This document shows, one piece after another, positions 12,830-26,026 of a stretch of 64,000 nt of DNA; the first letter of the stretch is position 1; each line of letters opens with the position of its first letter. The stretch comes from Kudoa neothunni. Lineage: Eukaryota; Cnidaria. The position numbers and the translations under genes were made by a program. A model generated the notes under the pieces. That model searched no databases and had not been told where the DNA came from. It saw nothing but the letters and a program-made list of their open reading frames with translations. Where the stretch lies: assembly GCA_964304625.1 (NCBI GenBank), contig OZ199840.1, positions 5,270,001 to 5,334,000 on the forward strand, read 5' to 3'.

Positions 12830-15324
12830 CTAGAAATCCTTGTTTTGATTGTTTTCAAGGATGTGTTTGAGAGCACTTTCGATGCGATTCAACTAAATAA
12901 AATGGTCAATAAATAGAGTGATCTATAAATAGAAATGCATACTCTTGCATCCAATGCAACAATATTTGAATTGAGGTTGACAACACTGTCAACTTTGCCA
13001 GCGCGTTTAACTGGACTCAGGAAAATTTAGAAAAACGGTTGACGTTCGGATAAGTGAAGTACCTGTGTTATGGCTGGAAGTGAAAGAGGTGAACGAATGT
13101 TTAGGGCCAGTGTGAGACTTGTTGAAAGCTTTTTGAAAGTTTTCAGTGAGAGTGTTCAATTGGTGTTGGATTTCGATATTTTGACGATGGATTTTGTTGA
13201 CAACATTTTCCAGGGTGGAATCCTGTTTTCTAGCCATCTAAACACACGATGAATACATATTAGATTTCAACGATTATTTGGGAATAATGATTAAATCAAA
13301 TCAAATCAAATCAAATCAAATATTAAAAGAAAAACCTACCCTGAAACTGTTTAGTGCAATGTTGAGTTGGATTTCGGACAAAAATTGAAAAACATGCATA
13401 TAGGCCCTATCAAAAATGATTTTACGATACAACCCACACGTCACCATTGCACTAATATAAATACTTGGTGTTGGCAATATGCTCGGATATTTCTAAAATG
13501 AATATTAGCACCTATTCGATACAGCATAAAAAAACCAATTACTGATATAGGTGAGACATTGTTTGTTTTTGGATCCATTGTAGACTGTGATAGTTGCTGA
13601 ATTATCAGCTGGATTGTAGTTTTCTATGACATAATTTGATTTTTTATGAGCATTCACCGTGGATGGTCTATTGTTGGTTTTATCTTGAGTGTTTTCAGTT
13701 TCGAACGGTTGATTTTGAATAATAGAGCCTCCATAGGTGGTCAACTTCACATAGAGCTTTTTAAAGTATTTTGATTGACGTCCTTTGGTGACAATTGAAT
13801 GGCGTCTCCAAGCACTTTGAATTAGTAGGATAGCAGGTAGTCGACGATTTTGTGCTTGTTCCTTTTTCTCCTCATGGTCCAATTGTAACGCAAAACCGGA
13901 ACCTATTACCCCCTACAATTCACACAGAAATCAACAACAACAACAACAACTACCACTGGAAATGGTAAAAACAGTTTCAAATTACAGAAGGTACTGCAAC
14001 CAATGCCAATCCAATAAATGAGGACATGGTAATCAATATTTTGCCGCCAATTGTTGTTGGATGAATATCACCATAACCAACTGTGGTGAATGATATCTAT
14101 AACACAATGGATTTCCTATGTCAGTATAAATGTCACCAACAATATATACCACAGAAAAATAGAAACTATCGGGTAATGATGTCAATTTGGCATTCACACT
14201 CTCGTACTCGAACAAATAGAACATAAACGATATAAAAGTTGTTAAATATATTATGAGTAGGTAGGTTGAGAGAATTTCTTTGCGATGTCTCCACGCAATC
14301 GCTCCCATTACGTGCAAAGTGTTGTTGTAACGTTCATAGTGGAGCAGTTTGAATATTTGTAACGCTTGAAACCCAATTATAAAAACTGGTACTCTTTATT
14401 GGATGGAGAGAAAAAGATTACAAAAATCCCCCACAGCAAACAACATAATAGATTACTACTGAGATAGTCAGTCCAACCCAGAGAACAAAGATAAATTTTA
14501 TTATAAAACACACTATTGCGAAAATATCTTCAATAAAGGTCAATCTACTATTTAAACTCCTCGCTTATTAAAATTCACCTATCAATGCATGGAATGTGTA
14601 CAAATAGGAGAGACGACCATTCTTTTTGTATTTCAACTGCACATCACAACACCACACATGCAAAATTAATTCAATAAAAAATAATGATGCTAACAGAAAT
14701 TCCTAAAACACAATCACATTATCCTCAACGTTACTGACAACAACTACATTACCATCGACAAGTAGGTTATCAATACATTGGGATGATTCCGAAAACCTTG
14801 AACACAATATACCATCGATAGTGCTATTGTAATAAGACACAACGCAAACCTACATACAATTTTTAAAGACTAAAAATTTTAAAAAATATTCTATACATTC
14901 GAATCTAATAATCAAGTAATAAATTAACTGATAATTAAATTGGTTATTGAAAATAATATAATTGAAATGGAATAATATTTGGTGGTTAATCGAAATAAAA
15001 TTACGTGAATGCATGATACAAATAGGCAGCTATTGTTGAGGGATAGTTCAAAAATTTGTACACCGTTTTCTTAGCCAGTACACGCTTTTTCTTAATTCGA
15101 TAATGCTCAGTTATTGCTTCAATCATAAATTGCTCATCAAACTCAAAATCTTCTACATTCTTTTTCGATGATCTTATATGAAATCTACTCCCTTTCAATG
15201 GTTCAGATGGATTAATTTTGGAGTTGTAGTTATGGGGCGGTTGAGGTTGAATAAAATTGTCAACACTTGTTCTCTCTAATCTTGTCGGAGTGGAGAAACC
15301 CATAGATCTCGTTGGTATTCTCAT
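12830..15324 (-). CDS. KCNQ: KCNQ-type potassium channel, paralogue 1 (reduced S4 charge)
   Basis: Kv7-family subunit built from about eleven short exons. The N-terminus (15324-15002) ends VYKFLNYPSTIAAYLYHAFT, as KCNQ proteins do just before S1. Later parts are S1 FALCLITIALSMVYCVQGF (about 14850-14755), S2 FLLASLFFIELILHVW (about 14700), and S3 FIFVLWVGLTISVVI (about 14500). S4 is FIIGFQALQIFKLLHYER (about 14380-14330). The pore reads FTTVGYGDIHP (about 14085-14050), S6 is FIGLALVAVPS, then VIGSGFALQ. A calmodulin/IQ-like helix, AILLIQSAWRRHSI, lies near 13830. The coiled-coil tail VVNLNSNIVALDAR is followed by LNRIESALKHILENN, stop 12830-12832. In S4, counting back from K at the human KCNQ2 R207 site, R198, R201 and R210 appear as I, Q and H, so gating charge is low. 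The usual WW before the filter is FYFSV. An upstream in-frame TGA supports the start. Confidence 0.9.
13281..13319. repeat. AAATC pentanucleotide microsatellite in KCNQ intron
   Basis: Seven or eight copies of AAATC inside a short KCNQ paralogue 1 intron. They inflate an intron whose neighbours are about 45-60 bp. Confidence 0.85.
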
Positions 15325-15995
15325 TCATTGGATCACCAGTCGACCGTGTTACATTGGTGCCATTGGTTTTTTCTGCAGGGTTCATCTCTATCCGAACGAT
15401 CTACAAATAATCACTGATATTATGAGTTCATATAATAATAAATCCGATTAGCAATCGTTTTTTGTGTATATCTAGAATAGAGTTCTGAAAATATGACCAC
15501 ATGATATAAATGTTTAATTACGATAATAACAAGTTGAATCGAATCCAGTACCACCTCTATCTACAGTGCTAAATAACATGTTAGCGTATTCATTTGGATT
15601 ATATTTAATCCGATTAAGATTTGTCGCTTGTGTACAAATCCGGAGGGGTTCTAACTTGAAATCTTCAATTGCTCGTGGGAGTTTTTCTCAGTAAATATTT
15701 CGATGGTTCTAGTAGGTGTTGGAAAAATTTTATTTTATAATGTAATATTATGTTATATTTTAAAATTTCCATGATATAAATGAGACTAGAATTCATTTAT
15801 TGCGGTACCCATTCATCAAATTAAAAATTAGTAACAGATTAAATAATCGCACATTTAATCCTTCCATCACCACATTCCTGGATTAATTATTTGATCAAGT
15901 TATCATCCAATCACACCATATGATAAGATTGATAATCAACGTTTTTGGATTGTCCATTATATTTATTTAACTATTAACTATTTAACTATTTAATT

Positions 15996-16009
15996 GGGGG
16001 GGGGGGGGG
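15996..16009. repeat. Homopolymer run of 14 G
   Basis: Fourteen consecutive G in an otherwise AT-rich spacer. The length is likely to vary and is prone to sequencing error. Confidence 0.9.
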
Positions 16010-16540
16010 ATAGGAAAGTCTTTTTTATTTTTGATATATTATTTTTGAGATAGCCCCAATTAAAAATTGGGTTGATTACTCTGAACTATTACAATTATAG
16101 GTCTATAAATTAGAATGTATTCGAATTAGAATGAGTCGAGAAAAAGTTTAAAAAACGATGATAAATTTTTTGATTCTAACCTTACATGTATTTAATACAA
16201 ATTAGTTGAAATGTGTCAATGAATCGACCAGATTGTTTATTGATCAATATCGCTATTATCATAATATTATCCTACTTAATGGAATTGCCAAAGGAACACT
16301 ATATAACGTAAGGATTATAATGACTGTAATCTACACGTTAGACACTCATTCATTTCATACTTACGTGACAAATAGTTCATCTATCGAGTAATGGTTTCTG
16401 AGGAAACTTCGAATTATACCAGTTACATGAAAATTTTTGTAGTAATCAGTTATATTCGCTCTTTTTGAGTGATTAAATTGAATGGGATTTCCTTAAATGA
16501 AGTTATTTTTAAGAAAAATCAAATAATTTGTTTTATCACA

Positions 16541-16558
16541 CCGACCGACCGACCGACC
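16541..16558. repeat. CCGA tetranucleotide array
   Basis: Four or more tandem ACCG/CCGA units, continuing as degenerate CAAT units to about 16567. Confidence 0.85.
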
Positions 16559-17293
16559 AATCAATCAAGATTTGAGCTATTTATCGTGTAAAATCTAATA
16601 TACACCAATTTATTTATAACTGAATTTGTAAGATAGCTCTTAATTTTTCCTGTCCTTATTAAGGTGTCTTTCGTACCCCAAATATCCATTTTTCTTCTGG
16701 TTCAAAACAGAATTTGTTCCTTTTATTCCGAAAAAATTACTCTTTTTCAGATTCAATAAAGAAAGAGTTAATGTACATTTTGAAAACAAAAATTTAATGC
16801 TTTTTAAATTATTCCATGTTGATTTTTCAAATAATATCAAAATATTTCATATTTTTATTAAATCTTTATTTTTATGCATATATAAGTGTAAATAATTAAG
16901 TTAATGATTTATAAATACTTTTTTCAATTTAACTGGTTTGTTACATTAGGTGAACATCTTTATATTTTTTCCCTCCAGGAGTGGGGAAAAATGCGCGAAA
17001 CTAGGTATTAAATTATTAAATTTTTAAATCGGGCCGCCAACGAGGTTTTAAAAAAACACCAGTTTAAAGTACAATAAAAATAGAAGCTTATCTATCAAAG
17101 TTTTTAACACCCTTCCAATTCTATCTATAATTACGTCTTCTGATATAAAATTTAAATTTATCGTCGTACTACTACAATTCTTTCACACGAATACTCACTC
17201 ATATTTCTAGATATATTTTTAAATAACGCTTCAATTTTCTAATTATGTGTGGCAATGTTTACTGAATAATTATGTAATCGTGTAACCAGCCAT

Positions 17294-17460
17294 GCGACGT
17301 CAGGGTAGGGACTGCTTACCCTGAGAGTACAAAAATTTTCTTAGAAAAATAGTTTTTATTTAATTTAATATTGTTATATTAATTTATCTTCATATTTTTC
17401 AATAAAATAGTAAAAAGTTTGAAAATTTTTTGAAAGCATCAGCAGCACGAACCAGCTCTG
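17294..17460 (+). repeat. Dispersed repeat, copy 1 (partner at 52965-53142)
   Basis: It begins GACGTCAGGGTAGGGACTGC, continues TTACCCTG, and ends near GCAGCACGAACCAGCTCTGC. The reverse strand of 52965-53142 has the same order of motifs: GTCAGGGTAGGGG, CGCTTACCCTG, an AT-rich middle of about 100 bp, then GTAGCA and GGCACGAG. Both copies have the same length and layout, so they are one repeat family of about 170 bp. Confidence 0.6.
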
Positions 17461-17483
17461 CCTCCAGACCGCCCCATTAACTC

Positions 17484-17572
17484 CAGGGATGGCGATTACG
17501 TCCGTTTTTATTTGTAACAATTTTTGTTCGTGTGAACAAACACAAACAAAACTCGTGAATTTGCCATCCCTG
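17484..17572. mobile_element. 89-bp hAT MITE with perfect target duplication
   Basis: The ends are CAGGGATGGCGATTACG and, on the other strand, CAGGGATGGCAAATTCACG. The element is flanked on both sides by the identical octamer ATTAACTC (17476-17483 and 17573-17580). The 8-bp duplication and CAG ends fit the hAT superfamily. The core has a TTTGTTCGTGTGAACAAA palindrome. It carries no coding capacity, so it must have been moved by a transposase encoded elsewhere. The intact duplication suggests a fairly recent insertion. Confidence 0.85.
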
Positions 17573-17580
17573 ATTAACTC

Positions 17581-20191
17581 TACAGGCGCATGAATCAGTC
17601 AACACACGGCGTTTGATCGGCCTCTGAAGCAGAATCTTCGTTGCCTCTCGAATACTTTCGGATCAATATTCAGAATTAAAATTTTTATACACTTCTTTTG
17701 ACATCTTTTGTTCGTTTATTTCAGTTTCAAGTTAATACATTTTTTTATCTTTTATTTATAGAGACACTAGACATTGCACTTTACGGAGTAAATAACTTTT
17801 TTATGATTAAACACTAATCGTTAATCCCTGTTTTGTTTACTTTAACCCTTTCATGCCAAATGTCCACCCTAGTACCCAAAAAATTAAATATCCCATAAAT
17901 ACGCACGATAAATTTATTTTGATAATTTGTTGAACCATTTCATGATTTAGAAGATAAATGTTTGTTTTAATAGCCAATTAATTAAATTAAGAGATCTAGC
18001 ATTTATAGTAAGTTTAATTGTAATCCTTACATCAATCAAATCAATAAAGAATGCAAGACATTCAAATTTATGTGCATGTAGTCAGTTTTTTCGCATCTAA
18101 AAAAATCCAAATTATGATACGGTAAACCGTGGCTCGTTGCGTTAAATTTTATAGGACACTAGCGTGAACTGCCCAGTGTTGCTTGGGGAAGATTTCTCCT
18201 AGAAACGTTTTTTAATAGCATTCAACAAATATATCGAAATTTCGAATTAACCCATAGAAATGAAATAATTTAAAACCTTTAAGCAACAAACTTTAACTAT
18301 TTGGATTATTAAATTTAAAAGAATACATTTTTATTTCAACGAGAAAAAGAAATATAACTAACGTGAAAATTCAACATTTTTATGAGGGAATTACTGGTTT
18401 TATACAATTTCTATTTCATAATTTACCTGATATTTCTGATGCTGAATTTAAATGTTTATATATTCAAATTATGGTTCTAAATCGTAAAGAACAATAATTA
18501 AACGTTTCCATTAGCTACAATAAAACTAATATCGTACAATCAGTAAAATTAAATTAGGAATTTTTTTAAGCATTTTTATATTTAGAAAAAGGGAATAATA
18601 CTTAAGTAACATAGTTCGCATTACTATTAAGCGTATTTGTATGCTGAAGAGATAGACATTAAAGATTGGGGAGAGTATATAAGCACCGTCAAAAAAATTA
18701 ACTTTATCAATGAACACCCCTTGCGGGACGGTAGTTGCCGACCTCTGCTCTAAAGAATCCTCATTCACAGAATATTAATCCGTCCATTACTCATTTGATG
18801 CAATTTAACGACAAGAATCTTGGTTTATTTTCCGAGAATTCCTTAATTGTAGTACGACGTAATATAAATTAATGAAAAGTTACTAGAATATAACGTATTA
18901 TTGCAAATGTATTAAAATAAACAATATGATTTATCAATTGTATTTGAAAATAATCAGGAATAATAATTAGAAAGATTATTTTTTGTATATAATTGTAGTT
19001 AAAGTAATATGCGTATATTAATTCATCATAACAAATTTAAGTGCCGCCATTTTTGAAATTATGGGATACCCAAAAGTTTAAAGAACTTTGATTCCTCAAA
19101 ATTTGCTCTTTAAATGCTTTAATGTAATTATACTATCTCTTAAACATTCGAACAAATAAAAAATACCTAGCAAAAGCCTCAAATAATATAACAATTGATA
19201 ATATAAATAAATAAATATAATTGCAATACACACATTATAATTTATTATTTTTTAATTTACTTTGATAGATATAAAAACGATGGGAACTTTTTAACTAATG
19301 ATTTCTGTGAAACAGAAAAAACTGCATTAGCGGTTAAATCTCTTATTTCCGAAACAGTTGAATAATTTCTACAATTCTTCAATTAATTAATCCTATATTT
19401 CATCATTATCTATTATTTTTTTATTTAACTGTGTTGAATAAATTCGATGTTTATTTCATTGAAACATTTTCAGAATTTTCAGTGTTCAAGTTTATGCGCT
19501 AATTTTATCCATAGATCCGGCTCGATCAGTTTATTTAAGTCTTACATTTGCCTTCGAAGTTATGGGATTAGGATTGATTTCGTTTTTTTTTAATTATAAA
19601 CGAAATAAAATGGTATCATATTAATTTCGTAATAAATGATTGCGTTTAAGGGAGATTTCATTGGGACCCCTTCCGCACACTTGTAATTTGTTCGCATGTC
19701 CTACGAGGAAGGTTAAATTGAAACATTTTGTTCAATGATTATTTTCTCGAATGAAAATAATAAAATTTACTACTTTATTATTTTTTATTTGATTTTATCA
19801 TTAAAGCTAATTTATTGCAGTTATGATGTTAAAGTTCAATGAGAAGGATTTAAAAACAATTAACACATTTAATAATGATGAAAATATGTTAAAATTGTAT
19901 AACCAAAATAAAATTAAACTTTAAAAAAAATAATTGGTAAAGTAGATTAGTTATGCAAGAAAATAAATTAGTGTACAAGTTAAAAGGTAAAATAATCTTT
20001 AAATATAGTCCTCTTTGGTTAGTCTTTCGAGTTTATGTTCAATCCCCTCTATCTATTTTAAAAGAACATTTACAATTTTACATAGAAAATAAAAAGTACC
20101 TTCTCAAAAATTTTATTTAACGTAGACTGATTCATCATTTGCAAACCTTTCAATAAGTATTAAATAACCGATAGAGTTCCATGATCAATTA
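17581..20191. other. AT-rich spacer between the two minus-strand KCNQ genes
   Basis: A hAT-like end, read on the minus strand as CAGAGGTCGGCAACTACC, lies at about 18750-18733; no partner end was found. A plus-strand stretch at about 18375-18500 reads FLFHNLPDISDAEFKCLYIQ and is open, but it has no known match. The rest is AT-rich with no feature I can support. Confidence 0.4.
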
Positions 20192-21957
20192 CGTGAGATA
20201 AGAGTGGTGGTTTTAAGCTCGAATTTGTCCAGTTGTTCTCTCGCCGATTTAATATTATCATTAGTAACAAAGTTGACATGTTTGACATAATTGGCCAAGT
20301 CGCCTGCGGATTGAATACTATCTTTTTCCAGCTAAATAAGGAAAATAAATTATCGAATTAACACTCACTGAAGACTATACTCTAACTTTCACTATCAGAC
20401 TATGTAAGTATATGCGAATAGCGGCATCTAATGTTGTCAGAAGTACGCTATGTAGGAATAATTTATAAAAGCGTTTGCAGTTAGTTTAAATATACCAATT
20501 GAAATCGCTTTTAAAATGAACTACAAATTAATTATTTCTAACACCAACACAACTATTGACTACATATTATTCCAGGGTTATCACACAGGTTTAGAAATGA
20601 TATGCTATCCTTATCTACAATTCATTTATCAAAAAACTCTGTATTAAGTCTAAAAATTCATAACATTTATTTTTTAGGATTTTCAACTGTTTCTGTGATT
20701 TTAAATGAGAAATCTTTTTATTTTCTATACAGTAACTTGCCAGCAAATAGTTGTAATAGAATTTTCGGTATACAGGACACCTTGTGGCATATTTTTTCAA
20801 TATGTATTTTTTCCAATATATCTGGATTATTTTTGCCGAGATATTTCTAAAGGAGTTTCGCTGATCGCCCTCTTTTGTTTTCGATAGTTCCAATACGAAA
20901 CTTGTTCCGATGATACTCTAGAAATGTTTGTTAGCTGAGATACGTACCCACATACATTGATAAAAGTACCGTGGGTAAGGCTACTATGGCCACAACAATA
21001 AGTGAACAAGTTGTTACAGCTACCCTTCCACACGTAGTAATTGGAACAATATCACCGTAGCCAATGGTGGCAAATGTAATCTTAAAGAACAGCGTTATTA
21101 ACGCATACACACACACACACCAATCGCCACTCGATTTACCACAACAAAATAAATATTCTCGTTGAGTCTTTTCAATTTGGGGTTGATTTCATGTTCACAG
21201 ATAAACGTTATAAACGAAGCACTAAGCAATGAGATAAACATGAATAGGTAGGCGGTAAATAATTCTCTTCGAAATCGCCAAACGGTAAATGTCATCAGCT
21301 CGAATGATGAAACAAATCTTTCATAATGTAAAACACGAATGTTGGCAATTAATCGAAAAACAAGGCATAATGTAACATAACGTTGTGTAATCTATAGGAG
21401 TAAAATATAACACGATAAATCATTTCCAATCGATATATCACATGATATGACATACCGTAATATAGTGTCCCAATATAAACAGAATAATATTCAGTAATGT
21501 AAGGAAAAAAATGATGTAATCTATTGAGAAGATTTTATAAATGGGTGTGATGATATATACAACTACCTAGAATCATGAAACATCCTTTAGAATAGTTTAA
21601 TCTTTTTTCGCATTTATTGTACACTTCTCGCCAAACACAGTACTCTAACCGAAGCACTGTTTCAACCGCAATTATAGTAAATATCAATATTTCCTAGACA
21701 CAGATATTATTGATAATTGATATCTTATCAACCATACAGTCCAGATGTATAAAATGCCGTACAAGTTGACTTCGGTAAAAACGTAATTGTTAAAATAGAT
21801 ATTCATCATAGTGGAAATAACCATTAATGAAAATCTAAATTATAACACTAGGAGCTACAACTTATTCTACTTCTTACCCCGCTGTGTGGTAGAAGTAGGC
21901 CGAGTAAGTGCTAGGATGGTCAAGGAATTCGAATATTATGGCCCTTTTATTTCTCAT
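20192..21957 (-). CDS. KCNQ: KCNQ-type potassium channel, paralogue 2
   Basis: Second Kv7-like subunit, sister to paralogue 1. The first identified exon (about 21957-21880) reads IIFEFLDHPSTYSAYFYHTA, the pre-S1 KCNQ motif. S1 contains LMVISTMMNIYFNNY (about 21825), S2 is FTIIAVETVLRLEYCVW (about 21680), and S3 is IIFFLTLLNIILFILGHY (about 21510). S4 is CLVFRLIANIRVLHYERF (about 21385-21320): it keeps R at the R201 and R207 sites and, like paralogue 1, has H at R210 followed by the shared LHYER. The filter is TIGYGDI (about 21055), S6 is LIVVAIVALPT, then SIIGTSFVLELSK. The post-S6 helix AKIIQIYWKKY (about 20830) is IQ-like. Two further exons (about 20455-20395, then 20333-20192 ending LISRN) probably finish the protein but are less certain; the frame at 20615 stops with INEL if that intron is not used. 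Extra N-terminal sequence may lie upstream of 21957. Confidence 0.82.
21103..21120. repeat. AC dinucleotide repeat at a KCNQ splice site
   Basis: A short (AC)n run inside the paralogue 2 intron that separates the end of S5/turret (IYFVV) from the pore exon. Confidence 0.8.
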
Positions 21958-24900
21958 CCTAAAACTCGGAGTAACGTTGGCATGTAACCTGCCACACAGC
22001 TCTCTGTTTGTAACAAACAAATTTAATTAGATTTCCATCTATAGTGAATTAAATAATCCACTTGGATATACCTATGAGAAAAAAATAGTTCAATGACTAA
22101 CTGTGGGCACGCTTAGCATCAATATATACATTGATTTGATGTCATACCAACTTATATCAGCATAGATATTTTTTGAATTATAGAGAAAACAAATTTATCA
22201 CCATAGAAAATTTAACATTCAACTGAAAACACATTATAAGACTAGAAATAAATAAAAAATATGTTTCTACTCGAAGATGTAATATCTGCAATTAATAATA
22301 ATTTCAAAATATTCTAAAACTCTTAATAACAAACACTCAGTTTAATGATATAATCAATTTAATCAATCAGGATTTGGTGGATGATCGAAAGTAGCCTATT
22401 TTTAATTCTACCTCTTACTATGTAGATTGTTTCATAATTCGTTATAATAAAATTGTTAGTTCTCAATTTTTTTATAAAACACTTTTTAAACTAACTTTAC
22501 ATTTATTTTAATACCGAAATTCGTTAATAATTTCTTTTTACGAGGATTAACGACAAAATTCGAATGTACGGCGCTCTTTAATAATCGTTTCGTTGACGCT
22601 GGCATGAAATTTTCAACGGCAAAATTAACTCATTGTAATTTTTTAAATAATTATAAATTAACGAAATAAATTTTACTTCCCTTTAAAATTGAGTGATGGC
22701 CGTGATCTTGTTGGGCCTACTGAAGTATTTGAAATTATTATAACTTAGAAAAAAATGTAACTATAAACTATTGATTTTATGTAGCAAAAGTAAATTTTAA
22801 TTTTAAACTAATCCAACGTATTTATAAATCAAAAATATTATATAATACTTTTTTGATGTATTATCACGAATGATGAGCAATTGTTTTAAATGTGATTTAT
22901 GGTAAATATTTTACCAAACAAAAACGTGAGGTCTTTTCGACCCCAATTATACTGGAGGGTGTAAATTTCCATGTGACTTAGAAGGTTAATTGAATTTTTC
23001 TATTTTCATGCGAATATTTATTATGAACAACATTTACACGTAATAACAGAAACCCTATAATAAAATAATTATTTTTAGGGATATAAGAAAAAATTTGAAA
23101 TTATATTTAAGAACCATACGTATAAACAAAACCAAGTGGTATGTATACTACATGTTGAACAATATATTAATAATTTCATATTCACATTGTTCCTTTTCTT
23201 GTATAAATGACTTTGATTAAAAATTATTTTAACGTAATGAAGAATGAATAATAAAATTCCATGATAAAATTTTTTATGATATAACGATTATAACTTTTTT
23301 TATAATTCAGATAAATTAATTAAAAAAATTTATAAACTAACTTAAGTGATAATTGATTGTATTGTCATTTTAAAAGGTTCGTAGTTGTTGTACCAAATAT
23401 GATAGAGATGATACTTCACAAATACCACGTGCATAGCTTATTTAAATTGGCGAGTCGTGTAATTTTTAAATGACACATTATTAAACGTGATAATAAGGTA
23501 GTTAATGAATTCAGAAGTTATCTTAGATGCAATAGAACAGATATTTATTGATTTTTGGATATTTAAAGAAGACTTCACAATTAAAATCGACGTTTCTTTT
23601 GGAGATTCAGTTCAGTAGTGCGCGTTTTAACATATAAAATTTAAAAAAAATATGAAACAAACTCTTCACAAAAAACTTTTTTATCAAATAACGATAACAG
23701 AAGAACGTCTAGAACAATAACGGAAACTAAAATTTTCACAATTTTGTCATTTTTTCTATCTCTAAAAGATAACCGGCAGAGGAGTGTCTTGAAACGCTTT
23801 TTTAATTATGTTTCATTGAATTTATTTGCTCGTAAATTCTACTTTGTTGTAGAGATAATTTCACGTTGCAATATTTACTGGGTGATTCATTTTCCACCTT
23901 CTCTAGGTCGATCGATTAAACAAAAAATATCTATTTCTCTCCAGTTAGTTACTATCCTTTTTAAGTTATTCGGAAAATAAACGTCGAAACTTTTTTAAAA
24001 ATTCAACGACTAAATTCGATTTCAATCGAAAACTACGATCCCTATTCATAAACAACCGTGAAGGAATCGACAGAAAGAACTATGTGCAGAATGGTTTATT
24101 TTAAGTGTCACACCCTATTCTATTATTCATCCTGTAATAGTTTTCTGTTATTTATTTCTCAATTGTTGGGACAAAAAAAAATAATAGAAACATAATAAAA
24201 TTGGAATATTTTGAAAAACACATAACTGAATGGAATAAGAGAAAAAATGGTTGACGATAAGGCGATTAAATAATTACGAAGTTACGCGCGATAGAATTAT
24301 TTATAAAATAATTTTAATGAAACAAAAACATATCCCTATATATTTAAATTTTATAAAAAACAATGATAAAGTTATTGGAAGAAAATAACGTGTATAACTG
24401 GTTAATATTGTGAGCGGCAGGCTACGCTATCGCTGAGTTCTAACTCTAACATGTGAGTGAAAAATACAAATATTTATTGTTATGGAAATGTGAGAATACG
24501 TGACTGTTTGTGAATTCTATGGAAAATTTTATAGATAATCCTTAGTTTGGTAAATAAGTAGCACTAAAATCTAAACTAATCGTACTAAAGATTATGAATT
24601 AGGTCACTCCGATCGAGTTCGAATCGCGATATAATAATTTAAAGGAAACAACGATTATTTGGGGGCATATTATTCAGTCGATACTAATTTTTACTATTAT
24701 TTAATTGCTTTTGCGTAGCTTTTATGTCCTGATAAAAAGGGAATAATTAAATATGGCCGATTCTACATAATTAATGTCATATATGAGATATAAATAGGAG
24801 TTGTTATGATAAAACTTTCCTGCGTCAACAATGTAATTTAAACGCCAATTTAAAGTGATTTTTTTATTGTATATTTCATATAATTCCATTTTAAGAACTA

Positions 24901-26026
24901 TTAGCTAGAGTGTGAGAATGATTGTGTAACTAAGAAAAATTGATTTTTTGGTGCCACCTACTTCACAACCACACACACACACACTTTATCAATTATTGGT
25001 AAATGACGGAAATAAGATTATTCCTCAATTGAATACAATTTTTTGGAAATAAGAAATTAATTTAGGATCTCAGAAAAATAAACCAAGCACAATTTAATGA
25101 ACATCAAAGATAGTGGGTCGGTTCAAATTTATCGCCGGCTCCGAAAATGCCTAAGATTGATTATAGCTTGGAAGGAGTGTAACACCAAGATTAATGGTTG
25201 TCACCAAAATCAATACAACAATACATTATTAATCCCACAAATATTCCAAATATGAGAATCACAAAGTAGATGATGATAATTTCAAAAAATATATCTATTT
25301 CACGGCTTATTTGTTTGGTTTCTGAAAATGTACTAAGTAAATCATCAAATAAAAAGGAGAAACTATATGAAAATATACAATTTATTTTATATTCTGGTTA
25401 GAAAACGTTTACATTGAAATTATTTTGTGCCCGGCTACTTTCTGCACCCATTTTCTGACCTAGAGTGGCTTGAAATGATTTCCCCTCAAGGTATGGATCA
25501 ATTTTAATATGTAGCAACCACAGGAAAGGATGAATTTGTATTTTATAGGTGATTTTGAAGGAAGTAAATATTTAAAATTATATTCGAACTGATGATTAGA
25601 AAATTAAACTAAATATAAGGAAATGTGTTCGCTAAGGAACAAATCCAAATAATAACAAAGTTTAAGAGCGGATTTGAATCCAAGGTACCACCAACGATAA
25701 TTTAATAAGGAATGATATATTTTTGATCATGAATGTGTTGGAGCTACGGAATTCGAGGCATAACACATTACTCGCGATAGTACATCGGTGGCTTTAGTTA
25801 AATTAGTGATTATAATGTTATTATGGAGATTTAGATTGGTTAACAAGCAACGTATAATAAGTCAGAAGTGTATTTTGCTGTAAACTAAATATAGAAAACG
25901 CTTAAAATTTTTTTTTATTAAAATGGTGTTGAAATAAATTTTTAATTGATACACAATTAATGTGTTGATTTCTTTCGGATCAGATCACGATTGAAAAGGC
26001 TATTAGCCAAATTGATTATCTGTTAA
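21958..26026. other. 4-kb spacer between divergent KCNQ genes 2 and 3
   Basis: It presumably holds the promoters of the minus-strand paralogue 2 and the plus-strand paralogue 3. The segment at about 23995-24050 shares TCGATTTCAATCG and ACTACGATCCCTATTCATA with a copy near 12195-12260 (inverted). A short (CA)n lies at 24969-24984. The 78-codon frame at 23744-23980 has no recognisable motif. I see no further coding exon. Confidence 0.45.

Larger units (their letters stand above)
15325..17293. other. AT-rich spacer upstream of KCNQ paralogue 1
   Basis: It presumably includes the promoter of the minus-strand channel gene. It holds a 14-base G run (15996-16009) and a CCGA tetranucleotide array (16541-16558). 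The open frames at 16206-16391 (+) and 16840-16640 (-) have no recognisable motif, and I do not call them genes. Confidence 0.4.

Noticed and set aside
14755-14854. S1 exon of KCNQ 1 read as VCVVSYYNSTIDG
   Set aside because: That frame is not hydrophobic and does not join in phase; the frame FALCLITIALSMVYCVQ does both.
23744-23980. 78-codon plus-strand frame
   Set aside because: No recognisable domain, no supporting exons, and composition like the surrounding AT-rich DNA.
24600-24640. tRNA-like GAGTTCGAATCGC near 24613
   Set aside because: No A box and no acceptor or anticodon stems can be folded around it.
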